A DNA stretch of 64,000 nt from Wyeomyia smithii. Lineage: Eukaryota > Arthropoda > Insecta > Diptera > Culicidae. Positions within the stretch are counted from its first letter, which is position 1; each line of letters starts with the position of its first letter. Location: assembly GCF_029784165.1 (NCBI RefSeq), contig NC_073694.1, positions 75,039,411-75,103,410 on the forward strand. Direction: 5' to 3'. A program made the translations under genes and the position numbers. Shown piece by piece: positions 11,391-21,649 of this stretch. The notes below the pieces were generated by a model. It made no database searches, was not told where the DNA came from, and worked only from the letters and a program-made list of their open reading frames with translations.

Positions 11391-12178
11391 CTGGGTCTGA
11401 CCGCTAGGTGGATTAATTTGGGTTTTTTGAGCTAATATTTTTATCTTCTCGGAATTGATTTTTTCGAAGAAATTTCATGAAACAATTACATCCAATACTT
11501 TACGTTTCAGCTTGCTGTTTTTCAGTTATCCTCAAGAAAAAACTATCTCTTCACGTGCTCCACCGTGCGGATCTTTCTAATGCCTTGTTCACACTATAGC
11601 CGATTTCATTTTAATCCATACTACTAATTTTCACGGGAAATTTGGTATATGAAACGCGATATGATTGGCGATATCACATGATATTCGCTGTAGTGTGAAC
11701 GGGTTAAAACTTACGCGGAGATTGGCTTCTTTTTTCTTTTCTTTGCCATTTCATCTATACCTTGAGCTTGGGCTTGACGACCGCACATTTCGTAGCTGCT
11801 CTTCCGTGATGGATCTTAGTGAAGTTGCACAGGGATCCACGTATATGGCAACTTGGGATTAGTTTACCATCTTTAATGTACAGTCGTCGTTTGATAACTG
11901 CAACATGTTTACTTTGTAGTTATCAAATGCCGTTCGATAACTGCAATACTTGACACATGCCAAAATTTAGACGGGGGTCCGTCACCACCATTTTTGTTTT
12001 CAATGATGTCGATATGTATTTTTTTAATGAAATGGTGGCAAAAAATAGCAGAAAACTAAAATAGACAAGCTTTTCGATAATTCAATTTGACATTCATATT
12101 TCCGCATCATAATTTATTGCTTTTTAGTAACTACTTTACATAACCAATATGTAGGCGAAGATAAAGTTCATCACTACA
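11391..12178. other. Unclassified DNA with a short inverted motif
   Basis: No gene is recognised. Around 11885-11955 the motif GATAACTGCAA occurs twice and an inverted AGTTATCAAA lies between, so a small hairpin is possible. Confidence 0.35.
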
Positions 12179-12322
12179 ATAGACCATTTTACGAGACGTT
12201 TCTGAACTCAATTCATGAATGAAATTTTGACAGAAAGTTCGGAACCGCTGACATAACGCAAGTTAAAGCAACATCAATGTCAACAGGATCCGTGACACAT
12301 GTCAGTTCGTAAAATGGTCTAT
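12179..12322. mobile_element. 144 bp MITE-like element
   Basis: The ends are perfect 16 bp inverted repeats: ATAGACCATTTTACGA at 12179 and its complement ending at 12322. A TA dinucleotide at both edges could be the target duplication, as for Tc1/mariner-derived MITEs. The interior is non-coding. Confidence 0.55.
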
Positions 12323-13424
12323 ATAACGCTAGGTAACAAAGTATTGTTTGTGGTCTACTATGCACTGCCTCGCTGAGTAGTGAAAGCTAGCCAAACAATG
12401 CACAAGTTATATTTTTTCTCTTATAATACTTACGGAAAGTGAACCACATAACACGGTGATTTTGCTTCATTGATTAATAGTGGAGATCAGTGCTGATAAA
12501 AGTCATTTTCCCCTGCAAAATTCTTCGAAAATTACAGCCAATCATTTTCAATTTTCACTTCCAATAATCGCAGCACTCTTTCAGATACAGATAGATTTTC
12601 GTCCTACTAACGTGCTGTTATACTCAGATGAAATAGATCGCGCGCATTATTCACGGTTACGGAATTAAATTTGACGACAAATCCAACCAAATGATCTTCA
12701 CTTCAAAGCGAAAAAGAAAAACAAACAGTCCACTCAACCAAAATGAACCTCACCGAAACATTTTTTCACTGACACTGACCGATGCCTTGACAATCTTCGT
12801 TAACTGATAAACTGATTTTGTTGTCTTGCTTCCATCGCATGAAATATAATGAGGTGTTTTGACAGTTCACTTTCATGCAAAAAGTAGGAGGGTGGTATTC
12901 AAGACACGACCGCATGACGTTGGACTACGGTATTCTTATATTCCATTAAAACAATTAATAGAAACAATTGCAACTCTAGTATTTGCTGCAATTTTATCTA
13001 ACAGTGTATTTCTGAATGTTGAGACGTTAAAACGTTATAAATAATAATATATACTAAAAGAATGGATATCTTTCATTTAATCGCTGTCATTTCATACAAA
13101 TTCGAATCAACCCTTTGTTTGCTGCACTACCAAGACAATCATTTAATTGAGCGAATTGGTAAAATTTTCCTATCTAAGCAAAAAGCAAACTTTACGAAAC
13201 TATCTGAAATTGGAGCCCAGAACGATTCAACCGAAAGTTTTAAATTTGAAAATTGTTTGACATTTAATCGATAAAACTCATGCTAGGTTAGTTCCAGCCC
13301 AGCATATAACTTCATGTATTTGAAAAAAAAAATCACAGGAGTGTTGTGTGCAAAGCCACGACCGCAAGGATGAAGTAGAATACTTTTACAAGAAAGAAAA
13401 CCCTGCTTGCGTGTTAGTCATTTT
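12323..13424. other. Unclassified AT-rich DNA
   Basis: Nothing recognisable was found. Two open frames of 60-70 codons (12859-13044 and 13062-13274) show no motif and are probably chance. Confidence 0.35.
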
Positions 13425-13760
13425 TTAATTTGTTGTTCAATTCAATATCGGATAAGATACCGATCACATCTTGGCATTATCACTGACAGTGCGAATAAAG
13501 TATTCCTTGTGATAAAATAAACAGTGAAAAGCTGATTTAACACTCAAAACTAGACGGCTCATGTGTTCTCAAAATGAGTCAACATTTCATTGAATGCATT
13601 TCCTAGTGCCCGCTATCGCATAGGTACTGCATTTCACTAAAGTGCCTCACTGCATCAGCTGTCAGCGATGCTAAACCCGCTGCAACTGCTACGCTATCCG
13701 TAGCCATGCCAATGTTTTGGCCGCTATACGCTGCATCAGCTGGCTCAGCTGCTATCGATG
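13425..13760. repeat. Diverged direct repeat, copy 1
   Basis: This stretch resembles 14080-14400. Shared blocks include TTATCACTG-CAGTGC, AATAAAGTATTCCTTG, ATTTCACTAAA-TGCC and CTGCATCA. Identity is moderate, so the duplication is old. No coding content is seen. Confidence 0.5.
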
Positions 13761-14079
13761 CTGATATTAACGACTAATCAGATAAGTCAAATATCGCGCT
13801 TCAACAAGGGTTGACCATTCTTAATAATATAGTTGCTTGTCATGATTTGGACTTGATAATTTTTGAATTTTGATTATGCGAAAAATTAATTTTTATGCTA
13901 ATAATGAAAGCTTTTCGGATGTTGTGCTCATGACTGAAGGAAAAGATAATTCAGTACGTTCTGAGACACGGAGATGAAGCCAAATATATATCTGTTCCAA
14001 ATTTCTTAAAAGTGTAAATTGACTCAAGAGAAAATATTAACTCTTCAATTAGGTTTTTATTTCATCCTGAAAAGGACAA

Positions 14080-14757
14080 TTTGTTGTTTAATTCAATGTT
14101 TGATAAGATGCGTAGATAAATTGCGTTATCACTGGCAGTGCAAATAAAGTATTCCTTGGGGGAAAATAAACACTGAAAAGCTTTTCAGAACATTCTTTTC
14201 ATTGGATACATTTGCTAGTGTGCCTGCTATCGCTCAGAGACAGCATTTCACTAAAATGCCACACTGCATCAACTGGCCCTGCTTATATAGATGCTGAGAC
14301 CAACGTCAACCGCTGCGCTATCCCCGTTGCCACAGTAGTGGACGCTTCCGTTGCCATTGGTATCCGCTGCCCTGCATCATGAGCGGCTTCGGGTGAAACA
14401 GGCTCTTATATAGGCCAAATTACACATTTCAAATGGCAAGGTCTATGATTCTGTCGACCGTGCTTGGGAAGCAATCATATAACGACCAATCTGAGGCCGA
14501 GTTTTTCGTTTTGATATGGCTTGACTGTTTCCAATAGTACAATAGTTTGAATAATAAAATTACAATTATCTGCATTTGGGAAGAATCTTAGAAAGTTTTC
14601 CAATCTATTGCTGCAAGAACGAAGGAAATCCATCGAATACTAACCGATTTATTAGCATTTGAAATTGGACATATTTTTCAATTTTTCCGGTTTTAGATTT
14701 TCATTTTACATCCCTATGTAGCCGAACTTCCTGAGAGAAGTATTCTACTTCAAAAAA
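14080..14757 (-). repeat. Direct repeat copy 2 joined to promoter-like repeat copy 2
   Basis: Positions 14080-14400 repeat 13425-13760, and 14376-14757 repeat 8006-8391. The two modules are contiguous here, so this may be the fullest version of a larger family. On the minus strand the TATATAAG is at 14405-14412 and the CCAAT box at 14486-14490, keeping the spacing seen in copy 1. Confidence 0.5.
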
Positions 14758-15221
14758 ACGTTTGGTTCAATAACTCAATATAGCAAGAGCTCAATCACAC
14801 GTTTTTCGGTAGTTGTTATCAAGGTTTGGGCGAGTGACAGGAAAATATCTTAACTTCTTCAGTTGTGATTTAGAGCATTTCTAATTGTTTTGTTATTTTT
14901 CACGATAGCGACAAGTTTGTTTCTTTCTCTGTGTGCGAGAAACAAAATCAAAACCGCGCACCGAGAAACAAAAACGAAAATTTAATGAATGCTCATTGAG
15001 AAAACTTGCAACTCTTTTTACCAATTATTTATGATACTCAAAAGAACCCGCTTTGATCTAAATCAAATTTCTAGTAAATAAGTGTTGATCATTCATAGGT
15101 AGTGATTTTTCCTCGATGAATAAAGACTGGCTGAAGAAGTTAAAATCGCTGCTGTAAAATCAAATTCACAACTGTGTTCGTTAAGACGTTTTAATATTTT
15201 CAATGACAATAATAATCTTCG
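14758..15221. other. Unclassified AT-rich DNA
   Basis: No gene, RNA or repeat was recognised. Confidence 0.35.
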
Positions 15222-15620
15222 ATAAACACCCGCTATAGTTATTCACACACATGCTATAACTATCTAAACACGCGTTAAAACTATTCATACACACGCTGTA
15301 GCTATAGCTATCCATACACACGCTATTCCTTTCCATACATCCGATACAACTATCTATACACACGCATAAGCTATCCAACCATGTGCTATTACTATCCATA
15401 CATACGCTATAACTAATCATTACACACGCAGCAGCTATCCACACACAAGCTATAACTATCCGTACACACGCTGAAGATATACACGCAATAGCCATAATAT
15501 GCTACACATGCTAGTGTCTTACACACGCTATAGCTAGCCATACACACGCAACAGCGCCATCCCTATCATCGCAAATGTCATAGCAATACAGATGCACATA
15601 CGCTATATGTGCACACTGCA
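15222..15620. repeat. Degenerate minisatellite with ACACACGC/CTAT units
   Basis: A roughly 20-30 bp unit built of CTATCCATACACACGC-like sequence repeats with substitutions and length changes. The minus-strand open frame across it (15181-15495) is a by-product of the repeat and shows only Cys/Ser/Asp periodicity. Confidence 0.7.
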
Positions 15621-16320
15621 CACACACTAAATGGCGGTAGCTTTCCTAGTGGTGGTGCTGGCTCGTGCAGTTTCTGGCTGTTTTCACCCAACGACATCTG
15701 AATTGGATTACCCCTGGTGGGGTCCAACTCAGATCGAAGGGGAACCGAACTGAATGCCGAAATGCAGCTGCCTACTACCTCCGCCGCTGCTGCCTGATAC
15801 CACCCCGCTCTGGTTCTGCTGCAGCTCAGTTTCGCCACTGGAATCAGCCACCGTTGCTGATTATTCAGGACCGTTCTAGTGGCCTTCCACTTATTAACTG
15901 ACTGCTATGACTGCTATGAGACGACGCAGGCTATTATATAGCCCAAAGCAAAAATCCATCCGCGAGCAAACAAGAAGCGAGCTTGTGATTGGTTGAATGT
16001 GCACGACTATTAACACAACTTTTAACTAGTTTAGTATCGAAAAAATATTTAAATTATTATATGACAATCTTGCGCAATATTTCCCCTATCAATCAAGCCA
16101 TTGGTGTTTAGAATCTGTTCAGTGGTAATGATAAAAGAAGCATTTTAAAACGGTGTTGAAACACCTGTTGCAGCTACCGAAAGCGAGCTCGTTATTGGTT
16201 AAAAGCTGTGAGACTGTTTACAAAGTCAGATCGGTTGTATCCGTTAGTGTCGACTGTGCTTGTGAAGAGAGGTGGTGATTGGTTGCTCGGTATGATTTAG
16301 ACAATCGATGTGATTTATAA
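15621..16320 (-). promoter_or_regulatory. Promoter-like segment with three CCAAT boxes and a TATA box
   Basis: Read on the minus strand, CCAAT boxes (seen as ATTGG on the plus strand at 16278, 16194 and 15988) lead to TATATAAT (15933-15940). The order and spacing are those of a TATA promoter. Downstream on the minus strand (to 15578) is an 86-codon frame with a faint, unconvincing likeness to part of histone H2A (SRTRAGWYQ). The segment resembles the layout, though not the exact sequence, of the modules at 8.0 and 14.4 kb. Activity is untested and the downstream frame is probably non-functional. Confidence 0.3.
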
Positions 16321-16759
16321 ATTTTTCAATAGTGTATCTCGAACAATAGGTTATTTTTGTTACATAAATTCAACCGTAAAAGAATTTCTGATCGGTTGAT
16401 GCCAAAACCTCGAAATTCTGAAAAGAAATGACTGATATATAAGCGCTCAAAATCCGAACCCTTTTTTCCTGGTTTTCCCCGGTTGAATTACTAGATTTTC
16501 AAATTCAGGTGCCTAACTTCGATATAGACGTTAGTCCAACGTCAAAAGCGGGAAGGGAGAACTCTGAAAGGATTGTAAAAAAATAACGTTTATGGATGCT
16601 TTTTTTCACTTTCACTCAAGAGTGTCAACAAATATCAACCCTGGTGGAGATCCATAATGGTGCCGGCCACGTCCTTACGATCGTTAGGGTAAAGAAGGAG
16701 ATTGTAAGGAATGAGGTGTCGCAGTCGTTGTTGTCGGAGACCGAGTTTACATTTGTATC
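16321..16759. other. Unclassified DNA
   Basis: No motif or repeat was recognised. Confidence 0.3.
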
Positions 16760-17258
16760 CCTACGACTGTGACGGGAAGGTAGGGTTTGGTCACCGTGGT
16801 AAGTGACGAATCGAACAACATTGCGCGCGAAGTTTATTCTTTACGAAGCCAAGCGAAAGTATATTTTGCGTAACCGTTAGATTAATAACAATATTTATCG
16901 ACCGAACGAAACCTACTCCGATTTGCAACACGCTTATATAAAAGCAACTGGTGAGCAAACTCCGGCTAAACGGTCAGACCGAGACCTAATTTATCTCTGA
17001 ATTTCTACGACTGCGGCGGAAAGAGAGGGTTTTGTTATCAAATCTTCGTGGTAATTGACGGAGTTGAACGATGTTGCGATGTTAAAATATCACGGTCCTC
17101 TGCGAACGACGCGCGCAAAAATCATTTACCACCCGAAGCATCTAATATACATCGATTATTAGATTAATCACGACATTTATCAAACGAATGAAACCCACTC
17201 CGGTTTGCAACATGCTTGAACAGAACCAACGAGTAAACAGTCTCCGGCTAAACGGTCA
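16760..17258. repeat. Diverged tandem duplication, period about 245-280 bp
   Basis: Block one (16760-16980) and block two (17003-17258) share CTACGACTG, a GATTAAT-ATATTTATC stretch, ACTCCG-TTTGCAACA-GCTT and CTCCGGCTAAACGGTCA in the same order. Small indels make the period vary. It resembles a decayed LTR or satellite pair, but I cannot name it. Confidence 0.55.
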
Positions 17259-17840
17259 CCGTGAAACATGAATAAATATCTTGATACTCCTCGCAAAGTC
17301 ATTACATGCCGAATACCCTTATTCGAGCAAAACTCACCCGGACCGAAGACGCGTCCACACCGGACCATTACGGACGAACGCTCTTTTCTTTATTACCGAA
17401 GCAGACGCGCAGGGGCACGGCATTTCGCACCGATAATCTCTTATATATTAAAAGATTGAACTAAAATATCTACTGAGTACAAAAACTGGCAAAGTTCCAT
17501 GCATTCATAGCCCAAACTTAGAAAAATGCAAATATGCATATCTAACGAAACCGAATTCTAAGTTTATTTACAAAACGCCAGAATAATCGCAATAAAATTC
17601 TAGTTGTTATGGTCTGTTGTTAGACCGACCAACAAGATTTCAACATACATTGACAACCTGAAAACAATTTTGTAGAAAGTCGAAATGTTCTACAAAAATG
17701 CTATAAATAACATTATCTTTCAATTTAGGGCTGGGCACCTTGACTTTTTCAACATCGATTTTTTTTGGGACAGCCTAATATATAAGTTTTTCCATATATT
17801 TCTTATATTTGTTATGCGGCATATAGTTCACAACCGCTAT
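17259..17840. other. Unclassified DNA left of I-clade element A
   Basis: No gene is recognised. It may include the 5' UTR of the I-clade element that follows, but no boundary is visible. Confidence 0.3.
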
Positions 17841-17849
17841 GGCGGTGGG

Positions 17850-19022
17850 TGGATTGCCTATTCCATCGGACCTCTCATCTTGCTCAGAAGGTGACGAGTC
17901 CGGAATGGATTTTCTGACATCCCGAATAATAAAAACAACGCTTTTTTAGACGTCGTTAAAAAGCGTAAAAGACCCCGTAAAACTGCCCTAATTGACCCAT
18001 CTACTAATAATGGGGTAACTCGGGTTAAAATATACCAGGTGAACCAACCTGGTCTTTGTTAGATCGTATATTTCCGACCCAAAAATAAGCCTCTTAGAGT
18101 TGTACAGATGTGCAAATCTCTGAAGGAAAAATACTCGAGCCTGACCGAAGTTTACAAGGTCAAAGCTGATAGACTGAAGGCAACATTCTCGGATCCCTGA
18201 CAAGCAAACGCTGTCGTCCTGGGCCCGAATTTCAACATCGAATACAGTGTTTATATACCGGCACGCGTAGTTAAAATTGAGGGTGTGGTCACCGAACCGG
18301 ACCTAACCGAGAAGGATGTGATGGAAGGTGGGAGATGCTTTAAAAATCCCTCGCTTCCAAAAATAAAAATTCTGGAATGTAGAAAAATGTATTCCAAGGA
18401 TAATACGGGAAAATACTCCCCAAATGACTCGTTTCGAGTCACCTTCGAGGGAAAAGTGCTTCCGGATTATGTCGAGCTTCGACTGCCAGTAAGACTTTTC
18501 GTACCGAAAGTTATGACATGTACGAATTGGTTGCAGTTCGCAGTGTTGCAAAATATAAACTACGGACAGAAGCGTTAAAAAATCGACGAAACAACGCTGC
18601 AAGCAGTCATTTGCAAGGTGTTGAAGACTGCCTTACAGTAACAGGAAAATCTGTATTCCAGCTTGGAAAATGACCATCCCAATGATGATGAAGAGGTATA
18701 TCAACCTCTTCCATCAAGTGGAGCCGTGCGGAAACGACCAAGCGTATCTTCCCCCAAACTCCCTAGAAAGGAGCAGAAGAAAACGCATACAGACACCCCA
18801 AGAGGTCCATCTTCTAAGCAAAATCTTGCTAAGCCGTCACCTTCAGGATTTAAACTCAATCCTGAGGGTAATAATTTTGATAAAGACTTCCTAAACTACC
18901 GGGATCCGGTTATCCATACTCTTAAATGTATGATTTCGGCTTGGCTTCCAACAATTTGCATGTTGGGTAAGCAACTAAGCACCAAATGGCCCCTCTTCGC
19001 GTTCGTATCCTTCGATGTCTAA
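17850..19022 (+). pseudogene. I-clade element A ORF1 (gag-like), decayed
   Basis: Segments align with ORF1 of element B: FRPKNKPL against FRPIKKPL, VYIPARVVKIEGVVTE against VYIPAKDVEIDGVVTE, and RLPVRLFVPKVM. The zinc-knuckle region that should follow VMTC is lost, replaced by a short unrelated tail and stop at 18576. The C-terminal part resumes at 18663-19022 and ends in TKWPLFAFVSFDV, like the SFDD end of element B. In-frame stops lie near 18060 and 18198. ORF1 proteins of this clade coat the element RNA. Confidence 0.7.
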
Positions 19023-19334
19023 ATCAGACAACAGACGAACCGACAACAAGGATCATCCAATGGAACTCCTGCTTCACGATAGCAAATGCGACATTTTCGC
19101 ACTATCTGAAACATGGCTATCAACTGATACGATACTAGCCATTCAAGAATTCAATATCATCCGTTTAGACCGTGGAAGCTCTTACGGTGGAGTTCTCCGT
19201 GGTAATAAAAAATGCTTCTCATTCTTTCGAATCCCTCTCCCTGTAATTAACAGTATAGAAATTGTTGCTTGCCATGTTACAATTGCTGGTGAAAGCCTCA
19301 TTGTCGCATCAGTCTACATTCCACCCAGAGCTAC
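19015..19334 (+). pseudogene. I-clade element A ORF2, endonuclease N-terminal part
   Basis: The ATG at 19015 overlaps the ORF1 stop by 8 nt (ATGTCTAA), the same layout as in element B. The text has ALSETWL, NIIRLDR and SVYIPPRA, the first blocks of an APE-type endonuclease. It is shorter than element B at its N-terminus, with a probable deletion and frameshift near 19050. The BEL insertion cuts it just after IPPRA. The endonuclease nicks target DNA for reverse transcription. Confidence 0.7.
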
Positions 19335-19867
19335 TGTTGCTTAAACCAGCTGAATGGATGTTTCTGAATTTTAAACCATCACAGGGGTTTTTGGTTGGTT
19401 AAAATATCCTTTAATACAAAATAAACTTTTAGTAACAAATTTCTTAAATTACAAATTTCGCTTGCATTAAGTGCCTCCAATTCCGTTAACCACGTTTTTT
19501 ACTTGGTTATAGTTCAGCTTTAGGTTAAGCTTTGCCGTTTCTAGTGATAAGCAATCGCATTAACTTCTAGCTAATTTGTATTAATAATTTTATATATAAT
19601 TCGTTACACGAACTTTAGTTATTAAGTAAATGTATTTTTATTTTATTAAGTAGAAAATAATTGCAATCAAATTTTAAAGTTGCGCACAAACTTGCTGGAT
19701 CCTCCTAACTCACCAAGATGACACTCGCTAAGATTACTTGCTAGAATGACACGCAAGTTCCCTTGATCCCATCCGATGACAGGCCACGTCCGATCAGCCG
19801 TCGATAATGTAGACAGCGGCTCCAGAGGTGTTGTGACTTCTATGGGCGTTTCGTCTCTGACGTAACA
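19335..19867 (-). repeat. BEL element 2 3' LTR
   Basis: Begins TGTTGCTTAAACC and ends CTGACGTAACA on the plus strand, with the TG...CA termini expected of LTRs. It matches 27775-28307; most differences lie in the first two thirds. GCTAC precedes it at 19330. Confidence 0.9.
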
Positions 19868-20245
19868 CTCCCCTCCGGTATGCGGACCAGGTCTTCCGGC
19901 TCCAGCTTACTTCTACTCGCGCCGTACGTCCAACACCGCCAGTTTAACGGTCGGTCGCTCGTACACTCCGTTAGCAGTCTGAACAGTTGCCTTGCGGGTT
20001 TGACCTCCGCTGCTTGATACCTCAATGACTTTTCCTTTTGGCCAACAATTTCTAGGATGCTCATGATCCACGATGACCACTATGTCCCCTTCTTGCAGAG
20101 GTTTCACCTTTTCGTACCACTTAAAACGCCGAGTTATTTCAGGCAGATAGTCTTTGATCCAACGTTTCCAAAAGAGATTAGCTAACCACTGAGAAGTCGG
20201 CCAGCCACGTCGTAGCGCTGCAGTGTCAGATTCGATCGTTGTCAA
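19868..20245 (-). pseudogene. BEL integrase C-terminal (DUF5641-like) domain
   Basis: The open part is 19913-20245. It reads RRGWPTSQWLANLFWKRW, then YLPEI, RFKWYEK, LQEGDIVVIVDHEHPRN and WPKGKVIEV, the classic DUF5641 tail of Pao integrases. Its reading frame is offset from the integrase core at 20375, so at least one frameshift separates them. It ends close to the 3' LTR, as expected. The domain probably contacts DNA during integration. Confidence 0.8.
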
Positions 20246-20374
20246 CGGTTTGGATCCATCTGTAGATCCTAACAGGAAGTGGTTGGGCGTTAATGCGGGA
20301 GCTGCCTCGTCATCAATAGGAACATGAGTGAGAGGACGGCTGTTAAGAACACCTTCTATTTCCGTTAGTGCATT

Positions 20375-21151
20375 TCAAAGCTCTTCATCTGTTGGTCGCC
20401 GCAAGTGAAGAACTTCAGTCAAATTGCGTTTTACTGATCCCACGAGTCTCTCCCAGCACCCACCCATGTGGGGGGAAGCCGGCGGGTTAAATTGCCACGC
20501 TGTTGAAGGGGTGGTGAATTCACGCATTAACTGTTCTTGGTTAACAGCCTGATATATCTGTTGTAGCGTTCGATTAGCACCCACAAAATTGGTGCCATGG
20601 TCGCTGTAGAAGCTAACAGGCGTACCCCTTCGTGCCATAAAATTCTTAATTGCCATTATGCATGAGCTTGTTGTTAGAGTGTGAGCTACTTCAACATGGA
20701 CGGCTCTTGTCGTCAAACAGGTAAATAAAACTCCCCATCTCTTCTCGATTTTTCGGCCCACAAGTACCTCGATTGGACCAAAGTAGTTGACCCCAACATG
20801 AGCAAATGGCCGAGTAAAGACAGATAGTCTAGCCGGCGGGAGATCAGCCATTTCCGGTGGTACAGGAGTAGCATCTCTGTTTTTGCACCATTGGCAGTTG
20901 CGACGGATTTTTGAGAGTGTTTGTCTCAGGCGAAAAATGCTATATTTTTGGCGTACTTCTTTGACTACGATCTCGTAATTACGATGCATATATTTCTCGT
21001 GGTAGTAAATCAACAGCAGCGATGTAATTTGATGGTTTGGCGGTAAAATCACTGGATTTCTCGCCTCACTGTGAATATAGGCACATACACCTGTTCTGCC
21101 CTTCATCCTCATTACACCGACGATATCTATGAATGGGCTTAGTTTGTACAA
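20375..21151 (-). pseudogene. BEL integrase core, first catalytic Asp changed
   Basis: The zinc-binding segment (HEKYMHRNYE ... CQWCKN) is followed by the catalytic core. The second Asp lies in YSDHGTNF and the Glu in CWERLVGSVKR. Where BEL element 1 has LDYFGP, this copy reads VNYFGP, so the first catalytic Asp is Asn. That change alone should abolish strand transfer. Other core blocks, such as RWGVLFTCLTTRAVH, are well kept. A stop at 20375 and a frame change at 21151-21209 break the polyprotein on both sides. Confidence 0.8.
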
Positions 21152-21208
21152 GGCACTAGACTTCGAAACTTGCTTGGTTGTTGTGCTCGCCGCTCTTAAC
21201 GTTGCAAC

Positions 21209-21649
21209 TTAGTCTTGATATGAATCTTGCTGAGCTTGGCGGTAATGATATTCCTCGGCTCTTCGTAACTCTTCACGCGATAATGGCCCAGAAACTGGAA
21301 AATCTTTGCTGACACGACGAAGCAGTTTTGAACAAAATCGGATGACATATGCGGTGGCCCCCAACAGACATCGCCAGTTAGAAAACCTGCTTATGTTGAT
21401 TATCTGCTCAGACGCGTGGCAATGAAACAACACATTGGATCTCATCTCTGCTTCTGTCGAAATAGACTTTAACGGTAGACACGGCCATGTACCTTCTTCC
21501 TGCATTAAAAATTCAGCTCCTTTAAACCACCTGCTTGTAGATGATAAGTCAGGCTGGTCTCGCCATCTTGTTCCGTCGTCCGCTACATTGAGCTTGCTCG
21601 GTACCCATCTCCATTCACAAATATCTGTTGGTTCTAACAATTCACCCAC
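21209..21649 (-). pseudogene. BEL polyprotein segment between RNase H and integrase
   Basis: Reads ELLEPTDICEWRWVPSKLNVADDGTRW, the end of the Pao RNase H-like region, then RWFKGAEFL and a linker. It overlaps the pol frame above by a few bases, showing a frameshift near 21645. The integrase begins in another frame near 21151. Confidence 0.75.

Larger units (their letters stand above)
17840..19334 (+). mobile_element. I-clade (MosquI-like) element A, 5' segment
   Basis: This part carries a decayed ORF1 and the start of ORF2. It is interrupted at 19334 by BEL element 2 and resumes at 28308. The target duplication GCTAC lies at 19330-19334 and 28308-28312, and removing the insertion restores an uninterrupted endonuclease reading. 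Proteins match the intact element at 42754-48822, so the clade assignment is internally supported; the MosquI name is inference. Confidence 0.75.

Noticed and set aside
15181..15495. Cys-rich 104-residue frame on the minus strand
   Set aside because: It is the translation of a minisatellite, with periodic Cys/Ser/Asp and no conserved spacing pattern.
15222..15620. CRISPR-like repeat array
   Set aside because: Units are degenerate and contiguous without unique spacers; the genome is eukaryotic.
15578..15838. Minus-strand 86-codon frame with SRTRAGWYQ resembling histone H2A
   Set aside because: Similarity covers only a few residues and fails elsewhere; kept only as a note in the promoter-like segment.
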